DNA of 64,000 nucleotides, from positions 112,713 to 176,712 of the forward strand of contig JAIRVP010000064.1 of NCBI GenBank assembly GCA_031253835.1, in the 5' to 3' direction. A program made the position numbers and the translations under genes. Positions 42,538 through 50,817 of the stretch are shown here, piece after piece (position 1 is the stretch's first letter; every line of letters starts with the position of its first letter). The notes beneath the pieces are model-generated. The model did not search any database and was not told the DNA's origin. It saw nothing but the letters and a program-made list of their open reading frames with translations. Source of the DNA: Burkholderia sp. GTDB lineage: Bacteria; Pseudomonadota; Gammaproteobacteria; Burkholderiales; Burkholderiaceae.

Positions 42538-43662
42538 ATGGTGCGAATGAAGGGTGGGAAGACGGGCGCCGCACTGGGCGCCGCGATCGCAATGCTGTTC
42601 GCCGGCGCCGCGCGCGCGCAGTCGACGGTGACGCTGTACGGGATCGTCGATGCGGGCGTGACCTATACGAACAACGCGAAGGGCCACTCGCTGTGGCAGT
42701 TCACGGGCGGCAACGAGTCGGGTCCGCGCTGGGGCTTGATCGGTTCCGAGGATCTCGGCGGCGGCCTGAAGGCGAACTTCAAGCTCGAGAACGGCTTCAA
42801 CGTCGCGAACGGCGCGCTCGGGCAGGGCGGCCGGATGTTCGGTCGGTCGGCATGGGTCGGCCTGAGCGGCACGAACTGGGGCGCGGTGACGCTCGGCCGC
42901 CAGTACAACTCGACGCAGGACATCCTCGGTTCGCTGCAGATGAGCAGCTTCCTCGCGCAGTACTCGACGCACCCGTTCGACAACGACGACATCAACAACA
43001 CGTTCCGCACCAACAACGCGGTCAAGTACATCTCGCCGACGATCGCCGGCCTGCAGGCGAACCTGATGGTCGGGTTCTCGAACTCGACCGGCTTCTCGAA
43101 CGACAACACCTGGAGCGCGGGCGTCACGTATGTGAACGGGCCGCTCAACGCGGGCGCCGCCTACACGCGCGTGAACCATCCGGCGAGCAGCGCGACGGGC
43201 GCCGTCGCGTCCGACAACTATTTCCCCGCGTCGGCATCGGTGTTCGGCGCCGGCCTGTCGAGCGCGGTGCGCCAGCAGATCTGGGGCGCGGGCGCCAGCT
43301 ACGCAATCGGGCCGGCGACGCTCGGCCTGCTGTATACGGGCTCGAATTTCGGGCAGGCGACGGGCGGCGCGCTGCGCTTCAACAACTACGAAGGCAGCCT
43401 GCGCTACATGATCACGCCCGCGCTGATGGCGGCCGGCGGCTACACGTATACGAAGGTCGCGCGCAGCGGCGACAGCGGCCACTATCAGCAGGTGTCGGCC
43501 GGCGTGCAGTACCTGCTGTCCAAGCGTACCGACCTGTACGTGAACGGCTTCTACCAGAAGGCGTCGTCGTCGGTGGGCAACGCGTGGATCGAGGGCGCCG
43601 ACGGCCCGTCGTCGACGACGTCGCAAGTGGCGGTGGTGGCCGGTATCCGCACGAAGTTCTGA
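42538..43662 (+). CDS. General porin
   Basis: This 374-residue porin has a signal peptide (GAALGAAIAMLFAGAARAQS, cut after ARA), first strand STVTLYGIVDAGVTYTN, WGLIGSEDLGGGLKANFKLE, the L3-region LGRQYNSTQDILGS and a terminal Phe (IRTKF). Three in-frame ATGs are close together (42532, 42538, 42547); 42538 has the best distance to GAGGAGAGG. It is the third porin of the window and leads the DUF3311/symporter/amidohydrolase set. Confidence 0.9.
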   Translation: MVRMKGGKTGAALGAAIAMLFAGAARAQSTVTLYGIVDAGVTYTNNAKGHSLWQFTGGNESGPRWGLIGSEDLGGGLKANFKLENGFNVANGALGQGGRMFGRSAWVGLSGTNWGAVTLGRQYNSTQDILGSLQMSSFLAQYSTHPFDNDDINNTFRTNNAVKYISPTIAGLQANLMVGFSNSTGFSNDNTWSAGVTYVNGPLNAGAAYTRVNHPASSATGAVASDNYFPASASVFGAGLSSAVRQQIWGAGASYAIGPATLGLLYTGSNFGQATGGALRFNNYEGSLRYMITPALMAAGGYTYTKVARSGDSGHYQQVSAGVQYLLSKRTDLYVNGFYQKASSSVGNAWIEGADGPSSTTSQVAVVAGIRTKF

Positions 43663-43701
43663 TGTTCCGACGCGCTCGCGCGTCTTCCGGAGGAGACTCA
43701 C

Positions 43702-43914
43702 ATGAAATTCAAACTGTTGCTGGCGGCGCTGCCGTTCGTCGGGATGTATGCAGGCGGCTCGCTTGCCGAGGCACGTCCGCTGCTGTTCGGGCTGCCGTTC
43801 CTGCTCGTCTGGAACCTGATCTGGATGGCGGCGACCGCCGCGATCCTCGCGATCCTGTTCCATCTCGACGAGCGCGCCGCGGACCGCGACGGCCGCACGG
43901 GAGACGCGCGATGA
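43702..43914 (+). CDS. DUF3311 small membrane protein
   Basis: This 70-residue protein has two hydrophobic segments (LLLAALPFVGMYAGGSL and FLLVWNLIWMAATAAILAIL) and a charged C-terminus. Small DUF3311 proteins are commonly encoded just before sodium:solute symporters, probably as a subunit or stabiliser, like the YhdT/PanF and YjcH/ActP pairs. The GGAGGAG site before the ATG is strong and the last bases overlap the symporter start (ATGA). Confidence 0.87.
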   Translation: MKFKLLLAALPFVGMYAGGSLAEARPLLFGLPFLLVWNLIWMAATAAILAILFHLDERAADRDGRTGDAR

Positions 43915-45389
43915 ACGCTTCGATCATCATCATCGCGGCGTTCGCCGTATTCGCGCTGGCGATCGGCGTGATGGCGCGCCGCGGCCGCAAGCTCACGCTC
44001 GAACAGTGGGCGGTCGGCGGGCGCGGCTTCGGCTCGCTGCTCACGTTCCTGCTGATGGCCGGCGAGGCGTTCTCGACATTCTCGTTCCTCGGCGCGAGCG
44101 GCTGGACCTACAGCAAGGGCGTGCCGGCGTTCTACATCCTGTCGTACGGCTGCCTCGCGTTCGTGATCGGCTACTGGATGCTGCCGGCGATCTGGCGCTA
44201 CGCGAAGGAGCGCGGCCTCGTGTCGTTCGCCGACTACTTCGCGTCGAAGTACGACAGCCGCGCGATCGGCGTGCTGGTGTCGATCGTCGCGGTGTTCGCG
44301 ATGGTGTCGCTGCTGATGATCCAGCTGCGCGGGCTTGGCGTGATCGTGTCGGAGATGTCGTACGGGCTGATTCCGCAAGCGGCCGCGATCTGGATCGCCG
44401 CGACGCTGATGGCCGTGTACATGGTCGTGTCGGGCATCCACGGCTCGGCGAGCATCGCGATCTTCAAGGACGTGCTGATCCTCGCGATCGCGATCTTCCT
44501 CGGCCTGTACCTGCCGATGCATTACTACGGCGGCCTCGGCGAGATGTTCGCGAAGATCGACGCCGCGCATCCCGAGCTGCTGCGCATGCCCGAGCACGGC
44601 TTCAACCTGAGCTGGTACAACTCGACGATCCTGCTCACGTCGCTCGGCTACTACCTGTATCCGCACGGCTTCACCGCGATCTACGTCGCGAAGGACGAGC
44701 GCGCGCTGCGCCGCAACGTGATCCTGATGCCGCTGTACCAGGTGCTGATCGCGTTCCTGTTCCTGGTCGGCTTCGCGGCCGTGATGACCGTGCACGGGCT
44801 CGAAGGCGCGCAGACCGATCTCGCGCTGCTGCGCCTCGTGAAGCAGACGTTCCCCGCATGGTTCGTCGGCATCGTCGGCGGCACGGGCCTACTGACCGCG
44901 CTGGTGCCGGGCTCGCTGATCATGCTCAATGCATCGACGACGATCGCGCGCAACATCTATCGCGAAGGTTTCGCGCCGAACGCGACCGACCGCGAAGTGA
45001 CGCGCGTCGCGCGGATCGCGCTGCCGATCTTCACGCTGGTGGTCGTCTACTTCGTGCTGCGCGGCGGTGCGACCTTCGTGACGCTCGCGATCTTCTCGTC
45101 GAGCCTGCTCACGCAGCTCGTGCCGATGCTCGCATCGAGCTTCCTGAAGCGGCCGTTCGGCACGCGTGAAGGCGCGTTCGCGGGCATCGTCGCCGGCGCG
45201 ATCGTGATCGCGATGACGAACTACTATGGCGTGACGCTCGCGTCGCTGTTCCCCGGCGCATCGAGCACGTTCACGTCGATCAACCCCGGGCTCGTCGCGC
45301 TCGCGGTGAACGCAGCGGTGTTCATCGCGATCAGCGCGGTGCAGCGCAAGCTGAAGGCCCGTGTCGCGGCGCCGGTGCGCTCCGCGTGA
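43911..45389 (+). CDS. Sodium:solute symporter family protein
   Basis: This 492-residue inner-membrane protein has about 13 hydrophobic segments and SSS-family signatures: WAVGGRGFGSLLTFLLMAGE near residue 35, GASGWTYSKGVPAFYILSYG, and GIVGGTGLLTALVPGSLIML near 320. It imports an organic solute with sodium. The small DUF3311 partner is translationally coupled upstream. A strong terminator follows 36 bp after its stop, so the amidohydrolase gene is probably a separate transcript. Confidence 0.92.
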   Translation: MNASIIIIAAFAVFALAIGVMARRGRKLTLEQWAVGGRGFGSLLTFLLMAGEAFSTFSFLGASGWTYSKGVPAFYILSYGCLAFVIGYWMLPAIWRYAKERGLVSFADYFASKYDSRAIGVLVSIVAVFAMVSLLMIQLRGLGVIVSEMSYGLIPQAAAIWIAATLMAVYMVVSGIHGSASIAIFKDVLILAIAIFLGLYLPMHYYGGLGEMFAKIDAAHPELLRMPEHGFNLSWYNSTILLTSLGYYLYPHGFTAIYVAKDERALRRNVILMPLYQVLIAFLFLVGFAAVMTVHGLEGAQTDLALLRLVKQTFPAWFVGIVGGTGLLTALVPGSLIMLNASTTIARNIYREGFAPNATDREVTRVARIALPIFTLVVVYFVLRGGATFVTLAIFSSSLLTQLVPMLASSFLKRPFGTREGAFAGIVAGAIVIAMTNYYGVTLASLFPGASSTFTSINPGLVALAVNAAVFIAISAVQRKLKARVAAPVRSA

Positions 45390-45424
45390 CCGTCGTTTCG
45401 CTGCTTCGTCGTTTCGCGGCCAGG

Positions 45425-45451
45425 CCGCCGGGCAGCCGCCCGGCGGTTTTT
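45425..45451 (+). terminator. Rho-independent terminator after the symporter gene
   Basis: A 9-bp perfect GC stem (CCGCCGGGC with its complement), a 4-base loop and TTTTT directly after it make this the clearest intrinsic terminator of the window. It ends the porin/DUF3311/symporter transcript. Confidence 0.88.
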
Positions 45452-45500
45452 CCGTTTGACGGCGCCCCGATCAATCCGAACACCAACAGGACTACACGTC

Positions 45501-46973
45501 ATGACTACCGAGGATAAACGCGACGACAAGCGCGAAGCGATCGACACGCTGATCGTGAACGGCTGCGTGATCACGATGGACCCGCAGCGGCGCGTGATCG
45601 AGAACGGCGCGGTCGCCGTCGATGGCGATCGCATCGTCGCCGTCGGCAGCACCGGCGAACTGCAGGCGCGCTACCGTGCGACGCGGACGATCGACGCACG
45701 CCGCAAGGCCGTGCTGCCGGGCCTGATCGATTCGCATGCGCATGCGGGCCACGCGATGCTGCGCACGATCGGCGGCGCGGACGGCGATGCATGGTCGGCC
45801 GCGGCCGAGACGATCTACACGCGTGCGTCGGACGAGGCGTTCTGGGAAACCGAATCGCATCTCGCCGCGCTCGAACGGCTGAAGGCCGGCGTGACGACGG
45901 GCGTGTCGCTGCTCGGCGGCGGCAACTCGATCATGCGCGTCGACGATCCCGTCTATGCACGACGCCATTGCGATGCGGTCGTGCGCACCGGCACGCGCTC
46001 GATCGTCGCGGTCGGCCCGTCGCGCCCGCCCGCGCCGCGTGCGTACACGCGCCACACGCCGGACGGCAGTGACACGCGCGACATCGATTTCGACACGATG
46101 TACGACGTGTGCGAACGCATCGTCGACGAATGCCACGGCGATGCCGACGGCCGCATCCGGATCGCACTGACGCTGCCCGTGTACGGCCCCGAGCACGACC
46201 CGGAGCTCGTGCAGTACGAGCAGGACTTCCGCGACCAGGCTGTGCGCTACGGTGCGCTCGCGCGCGGGCGCGGGCTGACGTTCACGCAGGACGGCCACCG
46301 TGCGGGCACGCTCGCGTTCGCGCATCGCGAGCTCGGGCTGCTCGGGCCGACGTCGTTCATGTCGCACAGCATCGACCTGACCGACGACGACATCGCGGCG
46401 TGCGTGGAAACGGGTACGGCGATCATCCACAACCCGAGCGCGATCATGTCGATCATCGGGCGCTGCCCGGTGCCCGAGCTGATCGACGCGGGCGTGACGG
46501 TGGCGATCGCGTCGGACGGCGCGGCCCCCGATCGCGGCTACGACATGTTCCGCCACATGTGGCAGTGCATGCATTACCACCGCCGGCATTTCCGCGACCC
46601 GGACGTGCTGCCGCACGGCAAGGTGCTGGAGATGGTGACGATCGACGCGGCGAAGGCGCTGTCGATCGATCACGAAGTCGGTTCGCTCGAAGCCGGCAAG
46701 TTCGCCGACATCATCCTCGTCGACCTGTTCCGGCCGCACATGATGCCGATGAACATGCCCGTGTATCGCGTGACGTGCTTCGCGAATGCGGCCGACGTAT
46801 GCATGACGATGGTCGGCGGCCGCGTGCTGATGGAAGATCGGCGCGTGCTGTCGGTCGATGAAGGCGAGGTGCTCGAGCGCGTGAACGAAGTCGCGGAAAC
46901 CATGATCCAGCGCAGCGGCTTGCGGCACCTGCTCGACGAGCCGAAGACGCTGTGGGGGCGTAGCCACTACTGA
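45501..46973 (+). CDS. Amidohydrolase (AtzA/TrzN/SsnA-like subtype)
   Basis: This 490-residue metal-dependent hydrolase has the first metal motif DSHAHAGH near residue 76, later ligand candidates in FTQDGHRAG and FMSHSIDL, and the catalytic Asp in VAIASDGAAPDRGYDMF. A C-terminal beta-sandwich block (LEAGKFADIILVDL) is normal. Family members deaminate purines, triazines or hydantoin-like rings. The start MTTEDKRDD at 45501 has AGGA upstream. Position after the symporter suggests that it acts on the imported compound. Confidence 0.88.
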   Translation: MTTEDKRDDKREAIDTLIVNGCVITMDPQRRVIENGAVAVDGDRIVAVGSTGELQARYRATRTIDARRKAVLPGLIDSHAHAGHAMLRTIGGADGDAWSAAAETIYTRASDEAFWETESHLAALERLKAGVTTGVSLLGGGNSIMRVDDPVYARRHCDAVVRTGTRSIVAVGPSRPPAPRAYTRHTPDGSDTRDIDFDTMYDVCERIVDECHGDADGRIRIALTLPVYGPEHDPELVQYEQDFRDQAVRYGALARGRGLTFTQDGHRAGTLAFAHRELGLLGPTSFMSHSIDLTDDDIAACVETGTAIIHNPSAIMSIIGRCPVPELIDAGVTVAIASDGAAPDRGYDMFRHMWQCMHYHRRHFRDPDVLPHGKVLEMVTIDAAKALSIDHEVGSLEAGKFADIILVDLFRPHMMPMNMPVYRVTCFANAADVCMTMVGGRVLMEDRRVLSVDEGEVLERVNEVAETMIQRSGLRHLLDEPKTLWGRSHY

Positions 46974-47281
46974 GCGGTCACGCGGACGCGGCCGGCGTAT
47001 CGTCGAATCCGACATGCGGCGGCCGCTGAGAAATCGGGGTGCTGCATGTCGATCCCGATTTCCAGCGTCGCGGCATCGGCCGCAACGGGTGTGCCATAAA
47101 AGAAATATCACGAGGCAGCACCCGTTCGAATCGAGTGGCGTTTTTCGAGGGTTATACGACCTTTGAGCCATTTGCATCACGTTCCATACTTCAGTCGAAG
47201 ATCAAGCCGGGAACAGCGCACGAACGCGATGGCGTTTCGCGCTTTCGGCCTGATCCATCACGACATGAAAAGGAACGGAAG
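46974..47281. other. Intergenic region with lower GC and a gene remnant
   Basis: This 308-bp stretch between the amidohydrolase and SDR genes is less GC-rich than its flanks. It contains a short GNAT-like reading frame remnant (separate entry) and presumably the SDR promoter. No complete gene is present. Confidence 0.6.
47030..47173 (+). pseudogene. Possible GNAT acetyltransferase remnant
   Basis: The plus frame reads EIGVLHVDPDFQRRGIGRNG directly after a stop codon; this is a good copy of the GNAT acetyl-CoA-binding motif (V-P-x-x-Q-R-R-G-I-G). Further on it reads RSNRVAFFEGYTTFE, like the usual C-terminal GNAT segment (FFE-x-x-GY), but the ~30 residues expected between are mostly missing and there is no N-terminal half. 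It looks like an internally deleted relic. A chance match cannot be excluded. Confidence 0.35.
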
Positions 47282-48028
47282 ATGAGGCTCGAGAACAAGA
47301 CAGCGTTGATCACCGGTGGCACCAGCGGCATCGGTCTCGCAACCGCGAAGCTGTTCATTGCAGAAGGCGCCCGCGTAGCGGTGACCGGCCGCGATGAAGC
47401 CGTGTTTGAACGCGTGAAGGCCGAGCTGGGCGAGAACGCGATCGTTCTCAGGGGCGATGTCCGGTCGCTCGAGGACATGCGCGTGATTGCCGCCGAGGTC
47501 AAAACGCAGTTCGGCGGCCTGGATATCGTGTTCGCGAACGCGGGCTGGGCGTTCCCGTCCGCGGTCAACGACATCGACGAAACACGCTACGACGAGATCA
47601 TGGACATCAACGTCAAGGGCGTGGTGTTCACGCTTCAGGCGGTGCTGCCGGACTTGCGGGAAGGTTCGTCCGTCATCCTCAATACCTCGTTCGTCGCACA
47701 GACCGGCAAGCATGGCATTTCGTTGACGGCGGCCGCGAAGGCCGCCGTGCGATCGCTCGCCCGCAGCTGGTCCTACGAGTTTCTCGACCGGAGAATCCGC
47801 TTCAACGCGATCGCCCCCGGTGCGATCGACACGCCGCTGCTCTCCAGATGGGGCATGCCCGACGACTGGGTTCGCGACCGTAAATCCGAGTTCGCCAAAA
47901 CGATTCCGGTCGGCCGCATGGGCAAGGCCGAGGATATTGCCAACGCGGCACTGTATCTCGCCAGCGACGAATCCTCGTACGTCGTCGGCACCGAACTGGT
48001 CGTCGACGGCGGTGCGTCGCAGCTTTAA
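47282..48028 (+). CDS. Short-chain dehydrogenase/reductase
   Basis: This 248-residue classical SDR has TGGTSGIG (residues 12-19), DVR near 64, NAGWAFPS near 88, the catalytic Ser in NTSFVAQTGK and IAPGAIDTPLL. The usual YxxxK motif is replaced: the segment reads GISLTAAAKAAVRSL, so Lys is kept but the catalytic Tyr is not visible at its normal place. It may be a divergent or weakly active member. The ATG has AAGGAACGGAAG upstream. Confidence 0.88.
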   Translation: MRLENKTALITGGTSGIGLATAKLFIAEGARVAVTGRDEAVFERVKAELGENAIVLRGDVRSLEDMRVIAAEVKTQFGGLDIVFANAGWAFPSAVNDIDETRYDEIMDINVKGVVFTLQAVLPDLREGSSVILNTSFVAQTGKHGISLTAAAKAAVRSLARSWSYEFLDRRIRFNAIAPGAIDTPLLSRWGMPDDWVRDRKSEFAKTIPVGRMGKAEDIANAALYLASDESSYVVGTELVVDGGASQL

Positions 48029-48060
48029 GCCCGCAGCTCGTCCACACGCTGATCTCACGT

Positions 48061-48084
48061 CCGCCACGTCGTTCGTCGTGGCGG
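48061..48084 (+). terminator. Stem-loop after the SDR gene
   Basis: CCGCCACG and its complement form an 8-bp stem with an 8-base loop in the 120-bp gap before the next gene. The following TGGTTC is only weakly T-rich, so termination is uncertain. Confidence 0.35.
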
Positions 48085-48148
48085 TGGTTCAATCCGGCCC
48101 AGCCTGGTTGCGCTCGCAGAGGGGGCCGTAGTGCAAGGAGAAATCATC

Positions 48149-49003
48149 TTGACCGACAGTAGCAGTAACGATGCTTCCATCAAGCCACTCACCCGGGCCG
48201 GCCGTTCGCGCCGCGACGTGCTCAAGCTGGGCAGTGTCGCCACGCTCGGCGCCGTGCTGGGCGGCGGCGCCTTGCTCGGGCATGCCACGCCCGCGCTTGC
48301 GCAGCCGGGCAGCGACGGCATGCTTGCCCCTGACGACCCGCTCAATATCCTGATCGTCAATTACGACGGGGGGACGCTGCTCGACTTCGCCGGCCCGAGC
48401 GAGATTTTCCACCGGCTGCCGAATACGCACGTTCGCTACGCGAGCCTCAACGGCGGCAACGTGACGCTCGAATTCGGCGTCGTGTACGGCAATACGGAAC
48501 GCCTGGCCGATATCGAGAAGACGGACGTGATTCTTGTCCCCGGCGGATCCGATCTGAGCGTGCCGATGCAACCGGCGTATCAGGCGCAGATCCGGCGTCT
48601 GGCACAAAGCGCCAAACACGTGACGTCGGTCTGCAACGGATCGCTCGTGCTTGCCGCCACGGGCGTGCTCGAGGGCAAGCGCAGCGCCTGTCATTGGGCG
48701 TTCGTCAACAAGCTGTCCGAATACGGCGCCATTCCCGTTCCCGAGCGCTTCGTCGAAGACGACAACGGCCGCTTCATGAGCGGCGGCGGCGTGACGGCAG
48801 GCATCGACTTCGCCCTTCGCGTAGCCGCGAAGCTGCGCGGCCAGCAGGCCGCCGAGTTCACGCAACTCGTGATCGAATACGATCCCGCTCCGCCGTTCCA
48901 TTCCGGTCATCCGAGGGACGCGCGGCCGGAAGTGATCGCGATGGTCGACAAGAAACTGCCCGGTGCATCCAGGGGGCTCGCACGCATCCCCGGCGTGCGC
49001 TGA
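48149..49003 (+). CDS. Twin-arginine-exported DJ-1/PfpI-family protein
   Basis: This 284-residue protein has a Tat signal: R21-R22 in SRRDVLKLG followed by VATLGAVLGGGALLG and an ALAQ cleavage site near 51. The mature part is a DJ-1/PfpI domain with the nucleophile elbow SVCNGSLVLA (C162) and LDFAGPSEIFHRL, as in isonitrile hydratases and the sensor half of GlxA regulators. The start is TTG 48149, with AAGGAG 8 bases before; an upstream in-frame GTG would place that site inside the gene. Export is unusual for the family. A SnoaL-like secreted protein follows. Confidence 0.85.
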   Translation: MTDSSSNDASIKPLTRAGRSRRDVLKLGSVATLGAVLGGGALLGHATPALAQPGSDGMLAPDDPLNILIVNYDGGTLLDFAGPSEIFHRLPNTHVRYASLNGGNVTLEFGVVYGNTERLADIEKTDVILVPGGSDLSVPMQPAYQAQIRRLAQSAKHVTSVCNGSLVLAATGVLEGKRSACHWAFVNKLSEYGAIPVPERFVEDDNGRFMSGGGVTAGIDFALRVAAKLRGQQAAEFTQLVIEYDPAPPFHSGHPRDARPEVIAMVDKKLPGASRGLARIPGVR

Positions 49004-49127
49004 ACGCCTGCAGCCCATGTGCGCGAGGCCATCCGCTGGCCTCGATGAACGCCGCAGGCGACACCGCCTGCGCTACCCGCCCGTTCGGGCGATCGCTTCA
49101 ATTCAAGCCACAACCGGAAATCACTCG

Positions 49128-49610
49128 ATGCAACAAATCCGTCTTTGTACGGCTGCGCTGGCAGCCTGCGTGTCCTTTTTCGCATTCACGGCGCCGGCCG
49201 TTGCCGGTGGTTCGCAACGTCCGCCCGAAGCAGCCATCAAGGCCGAAAACGCGCGATGGGCCGATGCGTTTGCGCGCGGGGACTATGAGGCGATCGGCCG
49301 CCTCTACACCGACGACGGCGCGCTCCTGCCGCTCGGCGGCGACAAAGTCACGGGGCGCCGTGCGATCACCGAGTACTTCGCCAACGGGTATGCCGGATCG
49401 AAACCCGGCACCGTCTCGTTCGGCAACTACGAGTTTTACGGTAATGACCGGGAAGTGACGGAGGTATCGGATGCGGAGGTTCGCGATCACGAAGGAAAGC
49501 TCAAGATCCGCGCGAAGCAGATTCTCGTCTTTCTGAAGCAGGGCGGCACCTGGAAGCTGCATCGCGACATGTGGAACGATTACGCGCCCGTCAAGACCGA
49601 CGGCCATTGA
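49128..49610 (+). CDS. Secreted SnoaL/DUF4440-like protein
   Basis: This 160-residue protein has a signal peptide (LCTAALAACVSFFAFTAPAV, cut after AVA) and an NTF2-like domain: ENARWADAFARGDYEAIGRL near 40, YTDDGALLPLGGD near 60, and FLKQGGTWKLHRDMWND at the end. Such domains bind small hydrophobic ligands or act as isomerases. It is co-directional with the Tat-exported DJ-1 gene 124 bp upstream, so both may act in the periplasm. Confidence 0.85.
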   Translation: MQQIRLCTAALAACVSFFAFTAPAVAGGSQRPPEAAIKAENARWADAFARGDYEAIGRLYTDDGALLPLGGDKVTGRRAITEYFANGYAGSKPGTVSFGNYEFYGNDREVTEVSDAEVRDHEGKLKIRAKQILVFLKQGGTWKLHRDMWNDYAPVKTDGH

Positions 49611-49624
49611 GCGTCCGGCGACAA

Positions 49625-49647
49625 GGCGCGTCACTTGGCGACGCGCC
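49625..49647. terminator. Hairpin between convergent SnoaL-like and GlxA genes
   Basis: GGCGCGTC and its complement form an 8-bp stem with a 7-base loop in the 61-bp convergent gap. No T-run is present. Confidence 0.35.
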
Positions 49648-49671
49648 ACCAGCTGGTTGGCGAGACGTCGA

Positions 49672-50619
49672 TCAGCGCGCCGCGTTCGATCGGCTCTCGC
49701 GCCGAATTGCTTGCGGCGGGTGCCCGTGCAGCTTGATGAAGGCCCGCCGCATCCGTTCCGGATCGGTGAATCCCACCGCCAGCGCAATCTGTTCGATCGG
49801 TTCGCTGCCGCCCTGCAGGCGCAGCCTCGCGGCTTCGACGCGCAGGCGCTCGACCGCCTTCGCCGGTGTTTCACCGGTTTCCCGGCGAAACGCGCGGCCG
49901 AACTGCCGCACACTCAATCGCGCGGCATCCGCGAGTCGTTCGACCGGCAACGCTTCCGCCAGATGTTCCCGCGCAAAATTCAGCGCGATGCGGATGCGAT
50001 CCGATTCCGGTTCCATCTGCGACATCGCGGAGAACTGGGACTGACCGCCTGGCCGACGATACGGCACGACCAGCAGCCGGGAGACCGCGCGTGCAATCTC
50101 CGCACCCATGTCTTTTTCGATGATGCCGAGCGCCAGGTCGATTCCGGAGGCGATGCCTGCCGACGTCCAGACGCGGCCATCGACGACATAGATGCTGTCG
50201 CCGTCGACCTTGATGCGAGGGAAGCGCGACTGCATCAGCGCCGCGTATCGCCAGTGCGTCGCTGCCCTCAAGCCGTCCAGCGAGCCGGTTTCCGCGAGCA
50301 GGAATGCGCCCGTGCACACGCTGGCGACCCGCGAGGCCCTGGCGGCGAGCTTTCTGGCGGCGGCGACATTTTCCGGTGCCTGCATCGGCGCGATATCGCC
50401 GCCCACGAAAATGACGGTGTCGAACGTGCGCCTTCCCATTGGCTTCGTCTCGATCGACAGGCCCGTATTGCCGGGAATCGGGCCGCCGGATTGCGAGATG
50501 ACGTGCAGGTCGTACGGGGTACGGCCGGCCGCCGTGGTCACCTGGTTGAAGGCCGACAGCGGCCCGCCAAGATCGAGCGCATCGTAGCCACGGCAAACGA
50601 AGAATCCGATTCGATGCAT
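49672..50619 (-). CDS. GlxA-family AraC regulator with DJ-1-like domain
   Basis: This 315-residue protein joins an N-terminal DJ-1/PfpI-like domain (MHRIGFFVCRGYDALDLGGP; VASVCTGAFLLAETG with the elbow Cys) to a C-terminal AraC double helix-turn-helix (LSVRQFGRAFRRETG; AVGFTDPERMRRAFIKLHG). The N-terminal half is related to the Tat-exported DJ-1 protein encoded convergently, so the two may recognise related small molecules. It likely regulates the genes around it. Confidence 0.9.
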   Translation of the reverse strand: MHRIGFFVCRGYDALDLGGPLSAFNQVTTAAGRTPYDLHVISQSGGPIPGNTGLSIETKPMGRRTFDTVIFVGGDIAPMQAPENVAAARKLAARASRVASVCTGAFLLAETGSLDGLRAATHWRYAALMQSRFPRIKVDGDSIYVVDGRVWTSAGIASGIDLALGIIEKDMGAEIARAVSRLLVVPYRRPGGQSQFSAMSQMEPESDRIRIALNFAREHLAEALPVERLADAARLSVRQFGRAFRRETGETPAKAVERLRVEAARLRLQGGSEPIEQIALAVGFTDPERMRRAFIKLHGHPPQAIRRESRSNAAR

Positions 50620-50760
50620 GACAGGGCAGATACCGAAAATTCAGGAAGGCGTATTTTACAGAGAACCCTCAAATAGTGTCATTTGGCCTGAAACGAGGGA
50701 AATACGTCGTTGACGTCGCCATCGCTTGCCAGCATGGCCGACAAGACGCGACGAGCCATA

Positions 50761-50794
50761 AACGCAAAACGCCCCGTCGTTTGCCGACGGGGCG
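50761..50794 (-). terminator. Rho-independent terminator of the GNAT gene
   Basis: On the minus strand a 10-bp perfect stem (CGCCCCGTCG with its complement, 50770-50794), a 5-base loop and TTTTGCGTT follow the GNAT stop by 24 bp. It also prevents transcription running into the GlxA promoter region. Confidence 0.8.
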
Positions 50795-50817
50795 CGGTTG
50801 TCATGCCATTGCGAAGG

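Noticed and set aside
42420..43910. A ~500-codon N-terminal extension of the sodium symporter
   Set aside because: The frame happens to be open through the porin and DUF3311 genes, but those are clearly coding in another frame and the symporter domain and ribosome coupling start at 43911.
47039..47281. A longer SDR start using the GTG at 47039
   Set aside because: It would add 81 residues that resemble a GNAT fragment rather than an SDR; the SDR fold begins at the ATG 47282 with a good ribosome site.
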